From: Desulfamplus sp.
GTDB taxonomy: Bacteria > Desulfobacterota > Desulfobacteria > Desulfobacterales > Desulfobacteraceae
Length of the DNA stretch: 5,440 nt
NCBI GenBank assembly: GCA_015231395.1
Contig: JADGBP010000180.1
Span: 1 to 5,440, forward strand
Reading direction: 5' to 3'
The notes under the pieces are model-generated. The model made no database searches, was not told where the DNA came from, and saw only the letters and a program-made list of their open reading frames with translations. Below, one piece after another: positions 1 through 5,440 of the stretch (the stretch's first letter is position 1; every line of letters starts with the position of its first letter). The position numbers were made by a program, and so were the translations under genes.

Positions 1-47
1 AACAGATTCTATAGTTTTCCAGATAATTAAATTAGCAAGAGCATTGT

Positions 48-73
48 AGGGGCAATCCTTTGTGATTGCCCTT
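48..73. repeat. 26-nt palindrome, REP-like intergenic hairpin
   Basis: The arms GGGCAATC (50-57) and GATTGCCC (64-71) pair perfectly around a 6-nt loop, and the stem extends by a G-T pair (49/72) and an A-T pair (48/73). The GTAGGGGC...GCCC form resembles short dispersed palindromes common between genes in several bacterial phyla. The family assignment rests on resemblance only. No U-tract follows in either direction. Confidence 0.7.
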
Positions 74-178
74 CAAAGTTGAGAATATCAAAATATTTTT
101 CTGGAAGTCTATAAACAGGCTCTAATGTTGCTGGCAATGAGCCACCCTGTGAAACAATATTGCCATTTTCAAGATTTT

Positions 179-222
179 GTCTCCAGGATTCCTTGTACTT
201 TAGTGCAGGGAATCCTGGAGAC
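179..222. repeat. 44-nt near-perfect palindrome (long hairpin)
   Basis: The arms GTCTCCAGGATTCC (179-192) and GGAATCCTGGAGAC (209-222) are perfect 14-bp inverted repeats. The pairing continues inward through 193-198 with 203-208, interrupted only by T-G pairs at 193/208 and 196/205. As plus-strand RNA or single-stranded DNA this gives a stem of about 20 bp with a 4-nt loop. On the minus strand the same two positions would be A-C mismatches. There is no T-tract on either side. It resembles a mobile or REP-like intergenic palindrome more than an intrinsic terminator, though it could still protect the 3' end of the operon mRNA. Confidence 0.85.
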
Positions 223-291
223 GCATTGGTTGATATTCCATTTTTAGGGTGCATAAAAACGAGCCTTTTTTCTGAGTTGCTATCGAAAGAC

Positions 292-1632
292 CTAATCAAT
301 GTCATAGTCAGGGTAATGTTCTTTTGCACATTCACGGCATATGCTGTGGCTGAATTCAGCCTCTGAATGGTCACGAATATAGGCTTCCATCTGATTCCAG
401 TACCCTTTATCATCCCTTATTTTCTTGCAAAATGAACAGATTGGCAGGAAGCCACTTAATTGTTTTACTTTTGCCAGTGCCTCTTTCAGCTCTTCAATCA
501 GTTTGACATTGGCTTTTTCAGCTATATTCCGCTTGTCCAGATTGCGATTGTTCTGAAGGGCAATGGCGGCAAGTTCTCCAAATCCTTCTGCGATCCTCGC
601 ATCATTGTCCGTAAAGTCTGACGGTTTATTTGCCAATCCGATAATCCCGACTGTTTTTCCCTTGAGGATGAGCGGGGCAAACATTACATTTTCCATCCGC
701 ACATGGCCTGCGGGCATGTACTTTACCCACTGGCTCTCCATAAAATGGTTGTCATATACAGACCGGTTCTCCCTGTACGCCACCTCCCGCAGTCCCCGTA
801 TGGGCATGGGTAACTCAGGATCCACATCACATGGAAGCCCCCCTGCTTCCAGAAACAGTACCTCATTTTCAGAGCCGTCATCTGCAAGCAGAGCGACATA
901 ACCTGAGGTGGAACCGATAAGCTCCGAGCAGATGTCAAACACCTTTCGGGCAACTGTGTTAAAATCGCTTTGTTCCAGCACAGCCCGGGCTCCCTTTAAT
1001 AATCCCCTGATCTCCTTTTCCTTTTTTCTGGAGTATTCAAGGGTATCAACAAGCTGATTTTTTGTCTTTTTCAAATCGCTTACATCGGTAATTGTAAGCA
1101 TTAGGTCATTTAAATCCATCTCTTCAATCATGCTGTTTTCATTGTGGTGGGTGGCTTTCATCAACACATGACAGATGCCACTGGATCCTGTGGAGATCCT
1201 CGCCTCAATCTGCTTTCCCGCCGGATATTTATATAAGGCTTTATATCGTGCCCTGAATGTGGCGGCATCCTCATCAAAGAGCAGGTCGGCAAAGGCCTGA
1301 CCCGATGTTTTCATTCGTTTATTACGGATCATCTCCGAGAAGGTCTCATTGAACTGTTTTATAATTCCAAAGCCATCCAGGATGACATAGCCCACAGGTG
1401 CATTGTTAAAGAGACTGATATAGCGACTTCGGTTGGCTTCGAGATTTTTCTGAACTGTTCTGAGCTCCTCGTTCTGAAGTTCAAGCTCAATATGGTGAAT
1501 TTGAAGCTCCTCAAGCAGGGTGCGAACGTTAGCTTTATCAAAATGATCAAAAGTATCCGGTAGAGTTTGCAGCATGGTCTGTGCTCTTACTCGAAGGGAT
1601 TCTTTATAGTCTTTTGATGATATTTCTTTCAT
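292..1632 (-). CDS. PAS-GAF sensor-like protein with C-terminal four-cysteine module
   Basis: 446 residues, cytoplasmic, with no signal peptide or membrane segment. Residues ~36-70 form a helix with L-L-E-E-L-Q-I-H-H-I-E-L-E-L-Q-N-E-E-L, a familiar N-terminal signature of many bacterial PAS sensors. This shows the gene has its own proper N terminus. Residues ~70-187 are a PAS domain (N-A-P-V-G-Y-V-I-L-D, ending L-T-I-T-D-V-S-D). A short coiled coil leads to a GAF domain at ~215-362 (G-S-T-S-G-Y-V-A-L-L; A-P-L-I-L-K-G-K-T-V-G-I-I-G-L-A-N-K). A helix then leads to a compact C-terminal module at ~392-446: L-P-I-C-S-F-C-K-K-I-R-D-D, W412, and S-I-C-R-E-C, i.e. C399-x2-C402 and C432-x2-C435. The spacing resembles a zinc-binding site. 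No kinase, phosphatase, GGDEF/EAL or DNA-binding domain is present. The GAF ligand is unknown. Translational coupling to the CheB-CheR-PAS fusion suggests the two proteins act together. Confidence 0.92.
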   Translation of the reverse strand: MKEISSKDYKESLRVRAQTMLQTLPDTFDHFDKANVRTLLEELQIHHIELELQNEELRTVQKNLEANRSRYISLFNNAPVGYVILDGFGIIKQFNETFSEMIRNKRMKTSGQAFADLLFDEDAATFRARYKALYKYPAGKQIEARISTGSSGICHVLMKATHHNENSMIEEMDLNDLMLTITDVSDLKKTKNQLVDTLEYSRKKEKEIRGLLKGARAVLEQSDFNTVARKVFDICSELIGSTSGYVALLADDGSENEVLFLEAGGLPCDVDPELPMPIRGLREVAYRENRSVYDNHFMESQWVKYMPAGHVRMENVMFAPLILKGKTVGIIGLANKPSDFTDNDARIAEGFGELAAIALQNNRNLDKRNIAEKANVKLIEELKEALAKVKQLSGFLPICSFCKKIRDDKGYWNQMEAYIRDHSEAEFSHSICRECAKEHYPDYDID

Positions 1633-1634
1633 TG

Positions 1635-4600
1635 TTATCTCCTTTTTTCCGTAATATCTTCAATGATCGTAAATACCTGGAAAGGTTGATCTTCCCCGTC
1701 TTTAAATTCAGGTATAGCATTCACCTCAATCCAGCGATGCTCATTTCCCTCAGGGTTATACACTCCCATAATAAATTCATTCACAGGTTTACCAGTTTTA
1801 AGGGCAACCATTGAGGGGTGTTGAGAGCCTTGCAGTTCAGAACCATCCTCCTGAATAGCCCTCCACCCGGGATCCATGGATGTTTTTCCCGTCATCTGAT
1901 CCAGTGTCAGTCCCAAAATTTTTTCAGCAGCAGGATTGACAGAAATAATTTCACCCTTTGCATTTTGATATACCACTCCCTGAGCCATGGTTTCAAACAG
2001 CTTTTTATATTTCAATTCTGTCGCTTCAAGTTTCTGTCCCATTTGGGTATAATGGGTTTTATCTTCAAAACTGACGCCCAGTCTTTTTTCTGGCACCGGA
2101 AATGCCACCAGTCGATAGTAGCCGTAAATATTGTCGTCTTCATAGAGCAGATCATCTAAAAAACAGGGTTTGCCGGTCTCCATCACATCAAGGAATTTTT
2201 TCAGCAGGCCCGTCTCCTTTGCCCGGGGCCAGATCGATTCAAAGGTCGCTCCTTTCCATTTTTTAATACTAATACCGGTTAATTTTTCTGCAACAGGATT
2301 GCTGCTTTCCAGAATCAGTTCACCTTTTTCGTTGATCTCATAAATAAAGAGACCAGACGGCATATGCCGGACAATATCGTTTGAGGTCTGTCGGCTATGC
2401 CTTAAATCCTGCCTTGTTTCCATCAATTCGGTGATATCGACAAAGGTCAGCATGGTACCGGCATAGGTGTCCGGACCGATATGATAGGGGAGCACCTGGA
2501 TCAGATAGGCACGACCATTCAGGTCTCTTTTTTCCACCGACATCATCTGGTTACTGTTTTGAACTACTTTTACCGCTTCAAATGGATCAAAATCAACAAA
2601 TCGGTGGGAGAGATGAGTTATGGGTCGTCCAATGTCCTTTTCCATGATGTGGAATAGTTTTGTAATCTGGGGGGAATGCTTCCGGATTTCGTAGTTTTCA
2701 TCTAAAATCAGGATATCGATGCCTGAGCTTGAGAGCAGGTTATCGACATCGTTGTTCATCTCCGTCAGCTCAATAATCTTGTTTTGATATTCGGAATTGA
2801 CGGTAAAGAGCTCTTCATTGGTAGATTGAAGCTCTTCGTTGGTACTTTGCAGCTCTTCATTGCTGGCCAGAAGTTCTTCGTTGGTGGCCTGTAGCTCCTC
2901 ATTGGAGGTCTCCAGCTCCTCGATGGTGGCTTGAAGGTTCTCCTTTGAAAATTGGAGATCCTGTTCAAGATCCCGGATTCTTTGCTGAACATCCTCTTTA
3001 ATATCATAAATGTTCAGAGGCTCAATTTCCTTGTCTCCTCCCTCTCCCTTGCTCTGCTCCTTTCTGATCTCTTCAAAAAAAACCGCTGTAAGGGATTCAT
3101 GACCTTTTTTATCGGGAAAGGGGATGATGCGAAGCCGGATGTTCCGGGTGTCATTCTGGGTTGTGAAGACAATATTGGAATAGACCAGTTCCTCCTTTGA
3201 CCGGAACACCTTCTGGATGCCGGTGGCCAGGGGAATGGCCAGATCCTTTATCACCATTTTAGTGATGTCATATACCACTCTCCCCGAAGGCACCTTGAAG
3301 AAGCCTTCGGTCTCTCCAAAAATATGAAGCACCTCCATCTGTTCATTAACAATGACCGACAGGGGAATGAAGTGACTTTCAATAATGCTCATATAGCGAT
3401 CCAGCATACGGGTCTCTTCCGGTCGGTTGTAGTGCCGTTTTGTCTCCCTGAATGCAAAGGGAAAACTTCTGCTGTAATCGGTTCTTTCCCGCAAATCCAT
3501 ATCACCCGACTGTAGTCTCATGGGATGTTTCGAAACGGAACGGTATATTTTGAATTTCTGATGGACGGTTTCAAAGCAGTCTGCCATCTCACCAACGGTT
3601 TCACTGGTGCCGAGAAAGAGAACTCCACCTGGATTGAGGGAAAAATTAAACATGTTCAGGGCTTTTTGCTGGAGAACCGGCTGAAGGTAAATGAGCAGAT
3701 TTCTGCAGGTGATGAGGTCAATTTTGGTAAACGGCGGATCCTTTACCAGATTGTGCTGGGCAAACACCACCATCTCCCGGATGTGGCGGGCAATTTGATA
3801 ATTCTCCTCCTTTTTATAAAAATATTTTCCCAACAGCCTGGGAGTCAGGTCTGCGGCAATGCTTTCGGGATAAACACCGTTTCCGGCATGCATGACCGCA
3901 TCCCGATCCAGATCCGTTGCAAATATCTTGACATCTCGGGTCACCCCCAGCTTTTCCATGGTCTCCTTTGCAAGGATGGCAATAGTATAGGCCTCCTCAC
4001 CGGTGGAGCAGGCCGTGACCCAGAATCGTATTTCCCGGTTTTTCACACGACTAATCAGCTCCGGAAGGCAGGTTTCCATGAGTTCGTTCATGGCCTCTGG
4101 ATCCCTGAAAAAGCTGGTGACGCCAATCAGGAGTTCCCGATAGAGGGTCATCACTTCCGAGGGGTATCTCTGGAGATAGTGGACATAATCCTCCAGATGG
4201 TTGATCTGATTGACGGTCATTCTACGTTCAATCCGCCGGCTGATGGTGGTTGGTTTATAGTATGTGAAATCCACCTTTGCCTTTTCCCGCAGCTCTGAAA
4301 ATATCCGGGTAAGCCCTTTTTCATCACTTAACAGGCTCTTTGATCGGTTTTTTTCTGCTACATAGGGATGCCCAACATACGCCATTAGTTGATCAGGCAT
4401 CTCCTTTGGAGGGAGAATGAAATCTGCCACTCCAGTTGAAATGGCTGCCCTTGGCATCCCGTCAAACTTGGCACTGCTCTCCTCTTGTACCATCACCATG
4501 CCACCGTGCTCCTTGATGGCCCGGACACCACGGGTACCATCGCTGCCAGTACCGGATAAAATAATGGCAATGGAACGATCGGCCTTGTCTTCGGCAAGAG

Positions 4601-5015
4601 ATTTCAAAAAAATATCAATGGGCAGATTGATCCCCCGAGTGGTGTCCTTTTCCTTCAATATCAGCTTGCCGTGGAAGATAGAGAGATTTTTTTTGGGTGG
4701 AATCATGTAAATGTTGTTGGGTTTGACTTCAATGCCATCGGTGGCACGGTGGACGGGTATCTCTGTTTTTTTTGACAGCAATTCCACCATCAGGCTTTTA
4801 TAATCAGGAGAGAGGTGCTGAATCACGATAAATGCAAGTCCACTCTTCACCGGCATATGTGTGAAAAAATCTTCAATGGCTTCCAATCCTCCGGCAGAGG
4901 CACCAACGCCGACGTAGTGGGTCAGCTTGACGATGGGGTCTTCATTAGTAATGGTTTTTTCATTGATGGGTGTTGCGTCGATTACATCCTTATCCGTTGA
5001 TTCGTTCTTTTCCAT
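1635..5015 (-). CDS. CheB methylesterase - CheR methyltransferase - coiled coil - PAS fusion protein
   Basis: A cytoplasmic protein of 1126 residues with no visible membrane segment. Residues ~33-203 are a CheB methylesterase/deamidase domain with the expected triad: S40 in G-A-S-A-G-G, H67 in I-Q-H-L and D159 in G-T-G-S-D-G. There is no N-terminal receiver domain, which is normal for these fusions. Residues ~230-493 are CheR, the SAM-dependent glutamate methyltransferase, with G-V-T-S-F-F-R-D-P at 298, A-C-S-T-G-E-E at 335 (SAM loop), F-A-T-D-L-D at 365 and C-R-N-L-L-I-Y at 437. Residues ~538-650 look PAS-like. Residues ~673-760 form a coiled coil with repeated N-E-E-L heptads. Three PAS domains follow at ~765-865, ~880-985 and ~1003-1124. 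The chain ends E-D-I-T-E-K-R-R, where PAS proteins usually continue into a kinase or cyclase, but no output domain is present. Both opposing methylation activities are therefore joined to sensing domains. The substrate is unknown, because no chemoreceptor is encoded nearby. Confidence 0.95.
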   Translation of the reverse strand: MEKNESTDKDVIDATPINEKTITNEDPIVKLTHYVGVGASAGGLEAIEDFFTHMPVKSGLAFIVIQHLSPDYKSLMVELLSKKTEIPVHRATDGIEVKPNNIYMIPPKKNLSIFHGKLILKEKDTTRGINLPIDIFLKSLAEDKADRSIAIILSGTGSDGTRGVRAIKEHGGMVMVQEESSAKFDGMPRAAISTGVADFILPPKEMPDQLMAYVGHPYVAEKNRSKSLLSDEKGLTRIFSELREKAKVDFTYYKPTTISRRIERRMTVNQINHLEDYVHYLQRYPSEVMTLYRELLIGVTSFFRDPEAMNELMETCLPELISRVKNREIRFWVTACSTGEEAYTIAILAKETMEKLGVTRDVKIFATDLDRDAVMHAGNGVYPESIAADLTPRLLGKYFYKKEENYQIARHIREMVVFAQHNLVKDPPFTKIDLITCRNLLIYLQPVLQQKALNMFNFSLNPGGVLFLGTSETVGEMADCFETVHQKFKIYRSVSKHPMRLQSGDMDLRERTDYSRSFPFAFRETKRHYNRPEETRMLDRYMSIIESHFIPLSVIVNEQMEVLHIFGETEGFFKVPSGRVVYDITKMVIKDLAIPLATGIQKVFRSKEELVYSNIVFTTQNDTRNIRLRIIPFPDKKGHESLTAVFFEEIRKEQSKGEGGDKEIEPLNIYDIKEDVQQRIRDLEQDLQFSKENLQATIEELETSNEELQATNEELLASNEELQSTNEELQSTNEELFTVNSEYQNKIIELTEMNNDVDNLLSSSGIDILILDENYEIRKHSPQITKLFHIMEKDIGRPITHLSHRFVDFDPFEAVKVVQNSNQMMSVEKRDLNGRAYLIQVLPYHIGPDTYAGTMLTFVDITELMETRQDLRHSRQTSNDIVRHMPSGLFIYEINEKGELILESSNPVAEKLTGISIKKWKGATFESIWPRAKETGLLKKFLDVMETGKPCFLDDLLYEDDNIYGYYRLVAFPVPEKRLGVSFEDKTHYTQMGQKLEATELKYKKLFETMAQGVVYQNAKGEIISVNPAAEKILGLTLDQMTGKTSMDPGWRAIQEDGSELQGSQHPSMVALKTGKPVNEFIMGVYNPEGNEHRWIEVNAIPEFKDGEDQPFQVFTIIEDITEKRR
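1639..1643 (-). promoter_or_regulatory. Ribosome binding site of the PAS-GAF gene, inside the end of the fusion gene
   Basis: AGGAG lies 6 nt before the ATG at 1632, and it is formed by the last sense codons of the upstream fusion gene. The stop (1637-1635) and the ATG are 2 nt apart, an arrangement that usually gives translational coupling. This fixes the start of the second gene, as there is no other start codon between the ATG and an in-frame TGA at 1662-1660. Confidence 0.85.
2809..2934 (-). repeat. Six tandem 21-bp units encoding the NEEL heptad coiled coil
   Basis: On the plus strand a 21-bp period is visible, each unit starting with a variant of AGCTCTTC[AG]TTGGT (the first unit is at 2809, the last ends at 2934). 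It encodes successive heptads such as E-L-Q-S-T-N-E within residues ~695-736 of the CheB-CheR fusion. The heptad is typical of the linker between the CheR and PAS parts in this family and probably forms a parallel dimeric signalling helix. The units differ at several bases, so this is an old protein repeat and not a recent DNA expansion, although it could vary in copy number. Confidence 0.85.
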
Positions 5016-5103
5016 TTTCCCCCCACATTATTGTGTCTATCGTCAGTTGTAAATTCTAAAGATTCTGTTGATGGTGCATTCAACCCCGCCTGACCTATTC
5101 CTA
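5016..5103 (-). other. Intergenic leader upstream of the CheB-CheR fusion gene
   Basis: This 88-nt spacer separates the short frame from the fusion gene. On the minus strand it holds TTGAAT (5080-5075) and TAGAAT (5055-5050) about 19 bp apart. That is a poor sigma-70 promoter candidate, because the spacing is long and the -35 is weak. A 5-bp stem (5067-5071 with 5080-5084) is too weak, and not followed by a clean U-tract, to be a terminator. I see no clear operator or riboswitch. Read-through from the B12-domain gene remains possible. Confidence 0.3.
5019..5024 (-). promoter_or_regulatory. Unusual all-G ribosome binding site of the CheB-CheR fusion gene
   Basis: Six consecutive G residues lie 3 nt before the ATG at 5015. 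This is a purine-rich but non-canonical Shine-Dalgarno sequence rather than GGAGG. An in-frame TAA at 5030-5028, only four codons upstream of the ATG and with no alternative start in between, fixes this ATG as the start. Confidence 0.6.
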
Positions 5104-5229
5104 TTACTTCGGGATGGAAACGGTGATGCAGGTCATACCCGTTTCATCGGATGTCTCCATCGCAATATCGTATTTCATGACATTGGCCATCAATGTCTTT
5201 TTAAAGGCGGGTTGTTTACAAAACCCTCT
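5104..5229 (-). CDS. Short unrecognised frame overlapping the B12-domain stop (tiny gene or frameshifted tail)
   Basis: This frame opens after a TAG at 5232-5230, overlaps the last codons of the B12-domain gene in the +1 frame, and ends at TAA (5106-5104). From its ATG at 5190 it would encode 28 residues (begins M-A-N-V-M-K-Y-D-I-A, ends C-I-T-V-S-I-P-K). A TTG at 5193 is an alternative start. Neither start has a good ribosome binding site. The last dozen codons mostly use C or G at the third position, and the ending resembles a closing beta strand of a folded domain, so it looks like real or formerly real coding sequence. Skipping one base at the B12 stop would join the two frames. It could therefore be a C-terminal extension separated by a frameshift, the remnant of a deleted gene, or a small protein. 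I do not recognise the family. Confidence 0.3.
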   Translation of the reverse strand, partial: RGFCKQPAFKKTLMANVMKYDIAMETSDETGMTCITVSIPK

Positions 5230-5440
5230 CTATCATTTTGTCCAGCTCATCCAGCGATGCTATATATGTTACTCCATCATACTGTTTTACCACAGACTCT
5301 CCTCCAAAACGGAAAGCCTGTCCTCCCACTATAATTTTTAGAGATTTAAATTCCTTCCGGATAGACTCAATCGTCTTTTCCAGAATCCCCATATTAAAAT
5401 ATATTGAAAGTGAAAGCCCGACCACATCAGGTTTGTTTTC
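5216..5440 (-). CDS. Cobalamin (B12)-binding domain protein, C-terminal part, cut by window edge
   Basis: Only the last 74 codons are visible. The frame is open to the right edge and stops at TAA (5218-5216). The visible part looks like the second half of a B12-binding Rossmann-like domain of the MtaC/methionine-synthase type. It has a D-V-V-G-L-S-L-S strand containing the SxL motif near the edge, then a helix, then an I-I-V-G-G-Q-A-F strand containing the GG motif that packs against the cobalamin tail, and a final helix (S-L-D-E-L-D-K-M-I). The DxHxxG motif with the cobalt-ligating histidine would lie upstream, outside the window, so B12 binding cannot be confirmed. A GTG at 5425 could be read as a start, but it falls inside a core strand and is an ordinary valine codon. 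Such domains occur in methyltransferase corrinoid proteins and in light- or B12-sensing regulators. Its position upstream of two signalling genes favours a regulatory role, but this is inference. Confidence 0.8.
   Translation of the reverse strand, partial: ENKPDVVGLSLSIYFNMGILEKTIESIRKEFKSLKIIVGGQAFRFGGESVVKQYDGVTYIASLDELDKMIERVL

Larger units (their letters stand above)
1..291. other. Non-coding stretch rich in inverted repeats, downstream of the operon
   Basis: No convincing gene lies here. The minus-strand frame that continues across it starts inside the PAS-GAF gene in a different frame, and beyond that gene it has no recognisable domain. The stretch holds two palindromes (48-73 and 179-222) and a weaker nested one around 116-150 (GGCTC at 118-122 with GAGCC at 139-143, enclosing TTGC/GCAA at 128-137). 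No stem is followed by a clean U-tract in the minus direction, so I cannot point to the operon's terminator. Confidence 0.6.

Noticed and set aside
179..222. Palindrome as intrinsic terminator of the operon
   Set aside because: No run of U follows the stem in the minus direction (the next bases read ACAAAATCTTG), and the stem is more stable as plus-strand RNA.
27..413. 128-codon minus-strand open frame at the left end
   Set aside because: Its first 40 codons lie inside the PAS-GAF gene in another frame. The rest runs through the palindromes, has no ribosome binding site of its own and shows no recognisable domain.
1600..1700. Fission of a single ancestral sensor into the two large genes
   Set aside because: The second protein has its own typical PAS-sensor N terminus (E-L-Q-I-H-H-I-E-L-E) and a good ribosome binding site, so it is an independent gene and not a split-off C terminus.
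4000..4020. CheR SAM-loop variant A-C-S-T-G-E-E instead of G-C-S-T-G-E-E as a sign of inactivity
   Set aside because: Alanine at this position also occurs in active CheR proteins, and the other motifs are intact.
3525..4298. 257-codon plus-strand open frame
   Set aside because: It is fully antisense to the CheR part of the fusion gene, whose conserved motifs are on the minus strand. The length is a by-product of codon bias.
5050..5080. Sigma-70 promoter TTGAAT / TAGAAT before the fusion gene
   Set aside because: The spacing is about 19 bp and the -35 is poor. Such matches are common by chance in AT-rich spacers, so it is mentioned only as a weak candidate.
5068..5341. Two overlapping plus-strand open frames near the right end
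   Set aside because: They are antisense to the B12-domain end and the short frame. They lack domain similarity and the two cannot both be real.

Overview
The window reads like chromosomal DNA from a sulfate-reducer-type deltaproteobacterium (Desulfobacterota). This is an inference from gene style only: a CheB-CheR-PAS fusion, a PAS-GAF protein carrying a C-terminal cysteine module that I associate with such genomes, and moderate GC content. No rRNA or other marker gene is present to confirm it. All convincing genes lie on the minus strand, so transcription runs from the right edge to the left.

Layout in transcription order: (1) 5440-5216, the 3' end of a B12-binding-domain gene cut by the window edge. 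(2) 5229-5104, a short reading frame that overlaps the end of that gene, looks coding and has no recognised function; it may be a tiny gene or a frameshifted tail. (3) 5103-5016, a short spacer ending in a run of six G that serves as the ribosome binding site. (4) 5015-1635, an 1126-residue CheB methylesterase / CheR methyltransferase / coiled-coil / PAS fusion. (5) 1632-292, a 446-residue PAS-GAF sensor-like protein starting 2 nt after the previous stop, with a four-cysteine C-terminal module. (6) 291-1, a non-coding stretch with a 44-nt near-perfect palindrome and a second 26-nt palindrome.

The two large genes are almost certainly co-transcribed and translationally coupled. The fusion protein has intact-looking esterase and methyltransferase active-site motifs but no receiver, histidine-kinase or GGDEF domain. 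The second protein also lacks any classical output domain. No chemotaxis genes (receptor, CheA, CheW, CheY) are visible. The pair therefore looks like an orphan methylation-type signalling module with an unknown target, possibly linked to a cobalamin-binding protein encoded just upstream.

The items most worth a second look are the cysteine module, the sensor-only pair, the 44-nt palindrome and the cryptic frame after the B12 gene. Nothing here proves a new system.
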